Positions 55,903 to 64,000 of a DNA stretch of 64,000 nucleotides are shown here, one piece after another. Position numbers and translations under genes: made by a program. Every line of letters starts with the position of its first letter. Position 1 is the stretch's first letter. The notes under the pieces were generated by a model, which was not told where the DNA came from, did not search any database, and saw nothing but the letters and a program-made list of their open reading frames with translations. Origin of the DNA: Archangium sp. (GTDB lineage Bacteria; Myxococcota; Myxococcia; Myxococcales; Myxococcaceae); contig JAUYRZ010000053.1 of assembly GCA_030695565.1 (NCBI GenBank), positions 54,283-118,282 of the forward strand. The letters are read 5' to 3'.

Positions 55903-56535
55903 GTGCACGAGTTGGTTCGGCAGGTCACGAAGGTCGGCGTCGCGAGCCTGGTGCCCGAGCTGGTGCTGCGGCTCGCGCCCGAGCCCATCGCGCCCTGGGA
56001 GGCGACGGAGCGGAAGGCGGGCTCGATTCAAGGGCCGCCGTTCTGGGCGCATGCCTGGCCGGGTGGGCTGGCCTTGGCGCGCCTGGTGCTCGACGGGCCC
56101 GGGCTGGTGAAGGGCAAACGCGTGCTCGACTTCGCTTCGGGCTGTGGCGTGTCGGCGATCGCGGCGGTGAAGGCAGGCGCGTCGGAGGTGTTCGCGACCG
56201 AGCTCGATGTGTTTGCGATCGCGGCGATCGAAGAGAACGCGGCGCTCAACCAGGTCGCGGTGCAGGTGCGCTCTGATGACGTGATCGGGCGCGATGAGGG
56301 CTGGGACACGGTGCTGGTCGGCGACGTGTTCTACCAGGCGGAACTTTCGCGGCAGGTGATGGCGTGGTTGCAGAAGCTGCACGCCCGCGGGGCGGAAGTG
56401 CGCATCGGAGATCCGGGCCGTTCATTCCTCCCGATGGACCTGCTCGAGTGCGTCGCGACGTTTGCCGTCGTGCCGGTGCCGGCGTGGGACAGCGTGGTCG
56501 ATCGTCCGGCACGCGTCTGGCGTCTTCGCCGATGA
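55903..56535 (+). CDS. ETFB-type protein methyltransferase
   Basis: A 210-residue SAM-dependent methyltransferase. Motif I is VLDFASGCGVSAIAA, preceded by PPFWAHAWPGGLALARLVLD, and FATELDVFAIAAIEENAALN follows. This order is characteristic of the METTL20/ETFBKMT group that methylates lysines of electron-transfer flavoprotein beta. The GTG start at 55903 is preferred; an ATG at 55879 is possible. It is divergent from the phosphatase. Confidence 0.87.
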   Translation: MHELVRQVTKVGVASLVPELVLRLAPEPIAPWEATERKAGSIQGPPFWAHAWPGGLALARLVLDGPGLVKGKRVLDFASGCGVSAIAAVKAGASEVFATELDVFAIAAIEENAALNQVAVQVRSDDVIGRDEGWDTVLVGDVFYQAELSRQVMAWLQKLHARGAEVRIGDPGRSFLPMDLLECVATFAVVPVPAWDSVVDRPARVWRLRR

Positions 56536-56536
56536 A

Positions 56537-56572
56537 CTCCCTCTCCCTTCGGGAGACGGCCGGGGTGAGGGC
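56537..56572. repeat. Family A hairpin repeat (copy 10)
   Basis: TCCCTCTCCCTTCGGGAGA with CGGCCGGGGTGAGGGCC, between convergent genes. Confidence 0.8.
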
Positions 56573-56577
56573 CTCAC

Positions 56578-57468
56578 CTATCCGCGAATACTGACCCGCT
56601 GAACCCAGGCCACTGCGCCAAGCGTGACCACCGCACCCAACACCATCTGCAACGTCAGCGGCTCCCCGAGCACGATCACGCCCAACATCACCGCCACCAC
56701 CGGATTGACGACCCCAAAGCTCCCCGCCCGCGCCGGCGGCCAGTCCTTCAACACCACCGCGAACGCCGCAAACCCCGCTACCGAAGCGAACACAGTCAAC
56801 ACGCCGATCGCACCGAGCGACGTCGGAGTCAGCGGCGAGTGCAGCACGCCGAAATGCAGCGAGAGCAACCCCGCCAGCGCCGCGCCCCCCGCCATCTGCA
56901 CCGAGAGCTGGCTGAACAAACCATTCACTCCCAGCGCCTGGGTACGCCGCTGCAGCACGCTCGCCCCCGCGAACAGGAACGTCGCCAGCAGCAACGCCGC
57001 GATGCCGATCACCTCACCGCGCACCTGGCCATCCGAAGGCCACAACAACAGCACCACGCCGCCGACGCCGAACGCCACGCCCCACCACGCGCGTCTCGGA
57101 GTGCGCGGCACGTCAGCACCGAACGCTCCCAGACTTCCCAACGCCGCGAGCCACACGGAACCCAACGAGTGCATCACGCCGGTGACGCCCGACGACACGC
57201 TGCCCTGCGCGAAGGCGGTGAGCGCGTTGCTGCCGGTCATCATCATCATTCCGACGATCGCGAAACGGAGCGCCACCACGCCGCGGGGAAAACGTTCTTG
57301 CCGGGCCACGGCGATCAACGCACACACCACCGAGGCCAGGCCGAAGCGCGTCATCACCAGCCCGACCGGCGTGAAGCTCGCCACCGCCAGCCGAATGAAG
57401 AGGTACGAAGAGCCCCACGCGGCGATCACGGTGAAGAAGGCGAACCAGGTGCGGGACTTCGGCTGCAT
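56578..57468 (-). CDS. EamA/DMT-superfamily exporter
   Basis: A 296-residue membrane protein with ten predicted helices in two EamA halves. The N-terminal signature is FTVIAAWGSSYLFIRLAV, and the C-terminal half has GVVNPVVAVMLGVIVLGEPLT. Such proteins export amino acids or other metabolites; the substrate is unknown. The start at 57468 is chosen because the longer frame reads into a family B repeat. Confidence 0.9.
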   Translation of the reverse strand: MQPKSRTWFAFFTVIAAWGSSYLFIRLAVASFTPVGLVMTRFGLASVVCALIAVARQERFPRGVVALRFAIVGMMMMTGSNALTAFAQGSVSSGVTGVMHSLGSVWLAALGSLGAFGADVPRTPRRAWWGVAFGVGGVVLLLWPSDGQVRGEVIGIAALLLATFLFAGASVLQRRTQALGVNGLFSQLSVQMAGGAALAGLLSLHFGVLHSPLTPTSLGAIGVLTVFASVAGFAAFAVVLKDWPPARAGSFGVVNPVVAVMLGVIVLGEPLTLQMVLGAVVTLGAVAWVQRVSIRG

Positions 57469-57487
57469 GGCGGCCGACGCCTTAGCC

Positions 57488-57570
57488 CACCGTTCGCATC
57501 GAGCGCAGTCGAGATGCCACGTGGTGCGCGAGGGAGAAGTGACCCCTCGACTGCGCTCGGGCTGAACGGT
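57488..57570. repeat. Family B inverted repeat (copy 3)
   Basis: CCGTTCGCATCGAGCGCAGT, GTGCGCGAGGGAGAAGTG and CCCTCGACTGCGCTCGGG. The element is inverted relative to copy 2 and lies between divergent genes. Confidence 0.72.
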
Positions 57571-57586
57571 TGTAAGGTGGCCACTG

Positions 57587-57958
57587 ATGTCTCTCTGCCA
57601 GGCCTGCGGACTGTGTTGTGACGGCAGCCTCTTCGGCCGCGTGCCGCTCGGCCCGGACGAACAGGTGCCCGCGCTGAAGCTCGCCGTGGTGACCAACGCT
57701 CGAGGGGGCCGGCACGTGCCGCAACGCTGTGCCGCGCTCGAAGGCACGGTCTGCCAGGTCTACGAGCAGCGCCCGCTCGCCTGCCGCCGCTACGAGTGCC
57801 TGCTCTTCGGAGCGCTGCGGGAAGGTGAAGTCTCGCTCCCCGAAGCGCTCACGGTGGTGCAACGCGCGCAGTCACTGGTGGTCGAGGCGCGGGTGGACTC
57901 TGCGCGAAGCGCCGAGCGCGATGAGTACCTCACCTTTCATTTCGGGCGCCGGCCGTGA
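57587..57958 (+). CDS. YkgJ-family cysteine-cluster protein
   Basis: A 123-residue protein. The metal-binding cluster is LCQACGLCC at the N-terminus, RCAAL...VCQVYEQRPLACRRYEC in the middle. This matches the YkgJ group (zinc or iron-sulfur binding). The function is undefined. Its stop overlaps the following GTG by four bases. Confidence 0.85.
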   Translation: MSLCQACGLCCDGSLFGRVPLGPDEQVPALKLAVVTNARGGRHVPQRCAALEGTVCQVYEQRPLACRRYECLLFGALREGEVSLPEALTVVQRAQSLVVEARVDSARSAERDEYLTFHFGRRP

Positions 57959-58716
57959 GGTGGTTCCCGCTGCTGCTCCTGCTCGGCTGTGAGACGAACG
58001 AGGTGCGCGCGTGGAGTGAGCGCCACGCCCAGCTCGAGCGCCGCAAAGCCGAGCTGACCGAGCTCGAAGCCCGGGGGCCCGAGCCGCGCATCGAGGCGTT
58101 CCGCCACTCGCTCGACCTCGCCGCCTTCATCCGCGAACACGGAGCCGGAGCGCGCCTCTTCGTCGAGCCAGGCGGCGTGCGCGTGGGCACCTCGGGCACC
58201 GTTCGACATTGCCGCGAAACGGTCGCCGCCCTCGCAGACCTGCGCTGGTTGACTCAGGAGTGGCGGCTGCGCCTGGAGAACGGCCGCTGCGATTGGGAAG
58301 CGCGCACAGGCAAGGACTTCACCACCCTCGAAGACGCGCTCGTGGCGCCACCCTCGAAGTGGGCTGCCCCTCCTTCGCAGCTCTTCTCGCGGGGCGTGCC
58401 CGAGCTGAGGGCGAAGGTCGAAGCGCTCGAACGCGAGGTGACCACCCGCGAGTCGCGGCTGGGGACCCAGGCCGTGTTGCAAGGCAAGCTCGACGCCATG
58501 CAGCCGTTGATCGACTCGCTGCGCGCCCGGCCCGAGCCTTGTGACCTCGCGGTACTCGATCGCGAGCTCGCTCAGGCCGAAGCCGATCAAGGCGCCTTGC
58601 TCGAAGTGGAGCGCTCCCGGCTGGTGCATCCACTCGAGCCGTTGACGGACTACCGGTTGCGAGGCCTGGTGGAAGTGCACGACGGCGTCGTCGCCTGGCA
58701 CTGTGAGCCGTTGTGA
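57955..58716 (+). CDS. Coiled-coil lipoprotein
   Basis: A 253-residue protein starting at a GTG overlapping the previous stop (GTGA). The lipoprotein signal is FPLLLLLGC. Two helical coiled-coil stretches (RHAQLERRKAELTELEARG; LRAKVEALEREVTTRESRL) flank a small beta-rich domain with Cys. It probably tethers something at the membrane. The family is unknown. Confidence 0.7.
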   Translation: MRWFPLLLLLGCETNEVRAWSERHAQLERRKAELTELEARGPEPRIEAFRHSLDLAAFIREHGAGARLFVEPGGVRVGTSGTVRHCRETVAALADLRWLTQEWRLRLENGRCDWEARTGKDFTTLEDALVAPPSKWAAPPSQLFSRGVPELRAKVEALEREVTTRESRLGTQAVLQGKLDAMQPLIDSLRARPEPCDLAVLDRELAQAEADQGALLEVERSRLVHPLEPLTDYRLRGLVEVHDGVVAWHCEPL

Positions 58717-58720
58717 GCGT

Positions 58721-59752
58721 TCACCCTGATCCCCGCGCGCGCTGCGGCGGGGGCGGCGCGATGCCGAAGCCGTAGAGCGGGCCGTCGGTGCACTTGCCTG
58801 GCCACTGGGTGAGATCTTTCGGCGCGCGCAACAACACGCCCGAGAGCAGCCCCTGCACGAAGCTCAAGTGCTCGAACAGCGCGAGCGGCCCCGGGAGCGT
58901 CGCCTCCACGCGCACCATCGACTGATGCGTGGGCAGCATCTGCTTGAGCCGCGACCACAGCTCCGGCGCGTCGTCGGGGCGCGTGAAACACATCCACGGG
59001 CCTTCTTCGTGAAAGCGCTGTTGCCACGGGCCATGCGCGAGCTGCAGCACGTCGAACGCGGGCGGCGGCTCGGTCCACCAGGCCTCCATCCAGGTCCACG
59101 CGAGCAGCTCGAGACAGTGCGCGTACCAACCGGTCGCGACGAACGGTGCGCGTTTCCAATCCAGCGGCCAACGCTCTGCCAACGTGAAGCCCCTGAGCTG
59201 CGCGGCCTGCGCCGCGCGCGGAAGCTCCTGCACCAGGGCCGGGAGTTCTTTCCCCGCACCTTCGATGCCCAGGCGCGCCAGCGCGAACGCCGCGGCCGTC
59301 GGGCCCTCCACCCGCACCAGCAGGTCGCGCTCTTCGATCGGCGGCAACGTCCACACCAGACCGCCTGCCGCGATGAACTCTTCGAGGCGTTCATCAGCCG
59401 CGGACAACGAGGTGATCAGCAGCGCCTGCTGAAACTCCCGCACCCGGGCCAGCGCCAACGTCGCGTTGGGGCAGAGCCCTTGAGAGAGCAGCACCAGCGT
59501 CTGCCCCTGCATGCGCACCTCGTCGGAGAGAAAGGCCGACAGCGGCACCTGCGTCACCGGAATGCGCAGCTCGTGACGAAACCAGGGCTCCAACGATCGC
59601 GTCACCGCTTCACTCGCGCCGATGCCGGTGAGCACCACGCTCGAAGACCCGAGGTGTCGCAGCCCTTCCGGCGGCGCCACGTGGATCATCTGCCGCAGAA
59701 TCTCAGGCACGCGTCGAACACGGCGCTCCAACTCCAGCACGGAGGCATGCAT
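58721..59752 (-). CDS. SIS-domain protein (sugar isomerase-like)
   Basis: A 343-residue protein with an SIS fold: VVLTGIGASEAV, VPLSAFLSDE, TLVLLSQGLCPNATLALA, then the second half with LLAWTWMEAWWTEPPPAFDVLQLAHGPWQ. This resembles the GlmS isomerase half but lacks an amidotransferase domain. It may bind or isomerise a phosphosugar. The start overlaps the stop of the preceding gene by one base (TGATG). Confidence 0.8.
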   Translation of the reverse strand: MHASVLELERRVRRVPEILRQMIHVAPPEGLRHLGSSSVVLTGIGASEAVTRSLEPWFRHELRIPVTQVPLSAFLSDEVRMQGQTLVLLSQGLCPNATLALARVREFQQALLITSLSAADERLEEFIAAGGLVWTLPPIEERDLLVRVEGPTAAAFALARLGIEGAGKELPALVQELPRAAQAAQLRGFTLAERWPLDWKRAPFVATGWYAHCLELLAWTWMEAWWTEPPPAFDVLQLAHGPWQQRFHEEGPWMCFTRPDDAPELWSRLKQMLPTHQSMVRVEATLPGPLALFEHLSFVQGLLSGVLLRAPKDLTQWPGKCTDGPLYGFGIAPPPPQRARGSG

Positions 59753-60051
59753 CAGTGCCCTCCCATCGCGGTGACGTCGATCTTCGAGTCTTTCATCGAG
59801 GCCAGATAGGCCAGCAACGCGTCGAGCTCGGCTTCACTCAGGTGCGGTGAAGGCGGCATCACCGAGATCCGGAAGGCGAAGGGGTTTCGAATCCACGCGC
59901 GCAAAAAAGGCACGCGTCGTTTGAGCTGGGCCAACGAGAAGCTGCCGCGATCGAGGCCGTCTTCGGTGAAGCTCAACGTCGCGCTGTTCTGGCCCGGTGA
60001 CGGTGGGGTGTGAGCGCACGAGAGCAACAGTGCGCAGGCGAGCAACCTCAT
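59752..60051 (-). CDS. Cytochrome c-like lipoprotein without heme motif
   Basis: A 99-residue protein with lipobox LLLSC. The end resembles the last helix of a class I cytochrome c (SPHLSEAELDALLAYLASM) and the Met-ligand region is SVMPPSPH. No CxxCH is present, so it cannot hold covalent heme. It overlaps its neighbours: ATGA with the upstream membrane gene and TGATG with the SIS gene. Confidence 0.72.
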   Translation of the reverse strand: MRLLACALLLSCAHTPPSPGQNSATLSFTEDGLDRGSFSLAQLKRRVPFLRAWIRNPFAFRISVMPPSPHLSEAELDALLAYLASMKDSKIDVTAMGGH

Positions 60052-60716
60052 GGGGTGGCCTCCAGCGGCGCTCGCACCGCGGCGAAGATGAGAAACAGCC
60101 CGTAGTAGAGCGCGTTGGGCAGCAGGCGCAGGCCGTAGCCGAGCTCGATCCCCGAGAGGATCAGCACGTCGCACACCACCCACAGCGCGTACTGCACGAG
60201 AAAGAAGCCCAGCAGGCTGGTGGCGTACCAACCCAGGGCGGGGCTGGTGGCGCTGCGCGACGGATAGCGAAGCACCAGCAGCACCGAGGCGAGCACCACG
60301 AAGAATGACTCGTAGGCGAGGTAGATGCGGCGCAGGTCGTTGAAGTCGGCCGGGAACGAGCGAATGACGATGGCCTGCGCGATCGGCACCAGGAGGCTCA
60401 AGATCACCGCGAGCGCGGTGGCCACCTTCCAGCGGCGGTCGTTGCGAAAACGTTCGAGCAGCACGAACAGCCGCAAGTCGCCCAGCACCACGAAGCCGAT
60501 CGACACGTTCTGCGCGAGCCCTCCGTGGAGGGGCGTCAGTGCACCCGTGAGCCACGCATCGAGCGCGGTGAGCGCCGTGAACAACAACAACGAGCGTCGG
60601 AGCGGTCCTTCAGGCAGCCGTTGCACCACCACCACGGCCGCGAGGGCGCACAGCGCGAACGCAAGCCCCGGGTGATGCCAGGCGCTGTCATGGATCCCCC
60701 TCCATCCAACAGACAT
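60048..60716 (-). CDS. Seven-helix membrane protein heading the SIS operon
   Basis: A 222-residue membrane protein with about six or seven helices (LAFALCALAAVVVVQRL, LLFTALTALDAWLTGAL, VGFVVLGDLRLFVLLER-type segments, LGFFLVQYALWVVCDVLIL). The start is taken at the ATG at 60716; an earlier GTG at 60758 is possible. No transport signature is recognised. Coupled by overlap to the cytochrome-like gene, so three genes are co-translated. Confidence 0.7.
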   Translation of the reverse strand: MSVGWRGIHDSAWHHPGLAFALCALAAVVVVQRLPEGPLRRSLLLFTALTALDAWLTGALTPLHGGLAQNVSIGFVVLGDLRLFVLLERFRNDRRWKVATALAVILSLLVPIAQAIVIRSFPADFNDLRRIYLAYESFFVVLASVLLVLRYPSRSATSPALGWYATSLLGFFLVQYALWVVCDVLILSGIELGYGLRLLPNALYYGLFLIFAAVRAPLEATP

Positions 60717-60797
60717 GGCGCGATGTAATACCCACGCGGGGCCACTGCTCAGCGTCACCAGATCTCGCCGCCAAAGTCCCCAGGTCCTCCGTGGTCC

Positions 60798-61745
60798 TCA
60801 GGTGACGATCTGCAGGAGCGCTTCCGCCAGCTGGGGCAAATCAGTGCAGCGGTACTCCACCGGGCGTTGCGGAAGACAGTCGCGCACCGTTTCTCTCCAA
60901 AGAGGGGGAATCGCGCTTTCACCCAGCGTCGCCCCGAGCAACGCGCCGGTGATCGCCGCGTTGGTGTCGGTGTCGCCCCCCGCCGCGATGGTCTGCACCA
61001 GGGCTGCTTCGAAGTCGGTCGCGTGCTTGAGGTGAAAGAACGCGTGTTGCAAGGCAATGCGCACCCAGCCCTGATTGCCGCCATCAGACTCGGGCAACCC
61101 GAACGCGGCGGCCTCCAGCGTGCCGAGCACCGGTGCGTCCGCGGCGAAACGCAGGGCACGTTCGTAGAGCTCGGCGCCCGGCAACCCCGTGGTGATCGCG
61201 TCGGCGAGGGTGGTCACGAACACCGCACACGCCGACTGACAGAACGGATCGGGGTGGCTCAAGGTGCTGTCCGCGGCGGCGAGCCGGGCCAGCTCAGCCC
61301 GCGGCAGCGCGGCGCCGAAGATGCCCAGTGGGCTCGAGCGCATCAGCGAGCCGTTGGCCTGGGTGGTCTGACTCGCGCGCGCTCGCATGCGCTCCGCGAG
61401 ACCGGGGCCCAGGTCGAGCGCGCCGCCGAAAGCTTGATGGGTGGCGTTGCCGCAATCGAACGGGTCTGATCTGCGCCACCGCGCGTAGGCGGCCGCGGCG
61501 TCGTCCGCGTCGTAGCCGCGCTGCTTCACCAACGAACGCGCCAGGCTCAAGGCCAGCTCGGTGTCGTCGGTGATCTGTCCGGGCACCAGCTGAAACGGCC
61601 CTTGACCAATGAGCTCCTTCGGCCAGGCATCCGGCGCACGGTTGGCGATCCGCGCGGCGCTGGAGAACTCCACCGTGGTTCCCAGCGCATCGCCCACCGC
61701 TTGTCCCCACAAGGCGCCCCGGGCTCGTTCGAAGATGTCGGTCAT
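60798..61745 (-). CDS. ADP-ribosylglycohydrolase (DraG-like)
   Basis: A 315-residue protein with the DraG signatures GALWGQAVGDALGTTVEF, ITDDTELALSLA and GGDTDTNAAITGALLGA, which supply the metal-binding Asp residues. It removes ADP-ribose from proteins or small molecules. It has no nearby ADP-ribosyltransferase in the window, so it may be a general eraser. The ATG at 61745 fits the family N-terminus. Confidence 0.93.
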   Translation of the reverse strand: MTDIFERARGALWGQAVGDALGTTVEFSSAARIANRAPDAWPKELIGQGPFQLVPGQITDDTELALSLARSLVKQRGYDADDAAAAYARWRRSDPFDCGNATHQAFGGALDLGPGLAERMRARASQTTQANGSLMRSSPLGIFGAALPRAELARLAAADSTLSHPDPFCQSACAVFVTTLADAITTGLPGAELYERALRFAADAPVLGTLEAAAFGLPESDGGNQGWVRIALQHAFFHLKHATDFEAALVQTIAAGGDTDTNAAITGALLGATLGESAIPPLWRETVRDCLPQRPVEYRCTDLPQLAEALLQIVT

Positions 61746-61893
61746 GCACATAAAGTCACATGAACCCTAATGAGAGTCAAGACGCCGTCCGTCGGATGTT
61801 GGGTGCTTGCGCTGGCGGGCAGCACCGTGAACCACCCGGCTGCAGGAGCGTGCATTGCCGCGGCGGTGGAGCGATGGTGGCGCTCAACTCCGC

Positions 61894-62442
61894 ATGAAAA
61901 TGAAACGCGCTCCTCTCATCGTGTTGGTCGTCGCCATCGCCCTGGTGGCCGCGCTGGCCGTCTCGCTGCTCGACCCGCCTCGCCGCGCGCGCCCGGTCGG
62001 GTGGCGCAGCGCCTGGGACAGCCTTCCCCTCATCAAAGAGGGAGCGTGGGCGGTCGATCCCCTGCAGCGCGGGGTGGTGCAGGGCGAGTTCTTCCTGGCC
62101 ACCGACGAGCTGGCCCAGTGCGTGCGAAAACACCGCGGCGGGGAGGGCGCCACCGTGATGCTCGAGCTGCTGGTGGAGACCGAACACGGCCAGACCCACT
62201 TCGAGTTCGTCGACGCCGAGGAGCGCTCCGAGCTGCCGGCGAAACTGGTGTCGTGTGTCACCCGGGCATTGGAAAATGCGGCGCCATTACCGACACCTGC
62301 GTTGCCTGAAGGCGCCCGCTGGCGGCTCGAAGTGAGCTTCCTGGTGCCCCCGGTGAGCGACCTGCCCCTTGTGCCCTGGTGGGAGCGTTTCATTCCTGAA
62401 AGGTGGCGCTCGGGGCGCTCCTCCGGGGCCCACGTCGGATGA
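61894..62442 (+). CDS. Single-pass membrane protein, unknown function
   Basis: A 182-residue protein. After MKMKRAP comes one hydrophobic segment (LIVLVVAIALVAALAVSLL), so it is anchored or secreted. The rest is a small alpha/beta domain with CVRKHRGGEGATVMLELLVE and two Cys, similar in layout to AgmX/TonB-energised partner domains. The family is uncertain. The next gene is rhlE-like. Confidence 0.65.
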   Translation: MKMKRAPLIVLVVAIALVAALAVSLLDPPRRARPVGWRSAWDSLPLIKEGAWAVDPLQRGVVQGEFFLATDELAQCVRKHRGGEGATVMLELLVETEHGQTHFEFVDAEERSELPAKLVSCVTRALENAAPLPTPALPEGARWRLEVSFLVPPVSDLPLVPWWERFIPERWRSGRSSGAHVG

Positions 62443-62481
62443 GGAGGGGCACGCGCTGACGTTTTCGGGTATTGGCGCTGC

Positions 62482-63843
<1,362 letters not shown>

Positions 63844-63856
63844 ACGAGCTGAGTTC

Positions 63857-63873
63857 CCTCTCCCTTCGGGAGG
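63857..63873. repeat. Family A hairpin repeat, cut (copy 11)
   Basis: CCCTCTCCCTTCGGGAG keeps the left arm and loop, but the right arm stops after GGGAG and is replaced by CTGTTGATCTAG, consistent with an insertion boundary. Confidence 0.6.
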
Positions 63874-64000
63874 CTGTTGATCTAGTCGGGAGTGGTTGAC
63901 CACCCGCACCCTGTCGTGATCTTGGGTGCGCGTGAAGCAATCACGACGGTCGACGAAGACGCATCGGCTGCCTGAGCAGCGGCAGGGCTCGCTGCTGGAG
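63874..64000 (+). mobile_element. Possible left end of an insertion sequence (runs off window)
   Basis: Starting right after the cut hairpin, the sequence differs in character and has an inverted GTGGTTGACCAC. From a GTG at 63926 (or 63932) a new open frame continues to the edge, reading KQSRRSTKTHRLPEQRQGSLLE, which is basic as in some transposase N-termini. No transposase motif can be seen because the gene is cut off, so this is only a suggestion. Confidence 0.35.

Overview
The window is high-GC DNA, densely packed with genes on both strands. Its content points to a myxobacterium (Myxococcota) or close relative, an inference from gene content only. The markers are many Ser/Thr kinase-fold proteins, two-component and c-di-GMP proteins, numerous lipoproteins with Gly-rich or Cys-rich segments, a PilZ protein of myxobacterial type, and recurrent intergenic hairpin elements. 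No tRNA, rRNA, CRISPR array or intact prophage was seen.

Layout. 1-4.8 kb: edge of a ceramidase-family membrane hydrolase, a PQQ-like propeller protein, and a secreted HExxH metalloprotease lipoprotein coupled to a second lipoprotein. 4.9-6.8 kb: a lone receiver protein and a kinase-fold protein whose catalytic Asp is Asn. 6.8-7.6 kb: a small protein plus nucleotidyltransferase pair resembling a toxin-antitoxin module. 7.8-11.9 kb: a four-gene cassette of Zn-ribbon pseudokinase, two tandem vWA proteins and a divergent adenylosuccinate-synthetase-like enzyme. This is the strongest candidate here for an undescribed system. 12-19.3 kb: a broken secreted-protein gene, a lipoprotein, an M50 protease, an AtoE-type transporter, a beta-barrel protein and a coiled-coil secreted protein. 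19.4-23.7 kb: TruB, a REC-EAL c-di-GMP phosphodiesterase and an NtrC-type regulator. 23.7-27.1 kb: Nudix, a heme-thiolate-peroxygenase-like protein, and Ung. 27.3-33.8 kb: kinase remnant, vWA lipoprotein, VanY-type peptidase, histidine kinase with PilZ partner, membrane proteins. 33.8-37.7 kb: acyltransferase plus SDR pair, and a sigma-like/CpaB fusion. 37.9-46 kb: two active-looking STPKs (one with a DUF4145-like N-terminus, one with a cyclic-nucleotide-binding domain), PEGA and collagen-like lipoproteins, YbaK, and a phosphatase. 46-53.5 kb: a PAS hybrid histidine kinase and a TonB receptor with an N-terminal TonB-C domain, coupled to a lipoprotein. 53.5-63.9 kb: mostly housekeeping-like genes (antiporter, histidine phosphatase, methyltransferase, EamA exporter, SIS operon, ADP-ribosylglycohydrolase, DEAD-box helicase). 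The last ~130 bases look like the left end of an insertion that cut a hairpin repeat.

Two families of dispersed repeats lie between genes. Family A has CCCTCACCC and CCCTCTCCC blocks and a GGGAGAGGG arm. Family B consists of inverted halves carrying CGACTGCGCTCG-like cores. Family A has also been absorbed into the ends of at least three genes. Function calls rest on motifs read by eye, since no database search was possible. Start codons were often moved inward from the longest open frame to fit signal peptides, Shine-Dalgarno sequences or stop/start overlaps.
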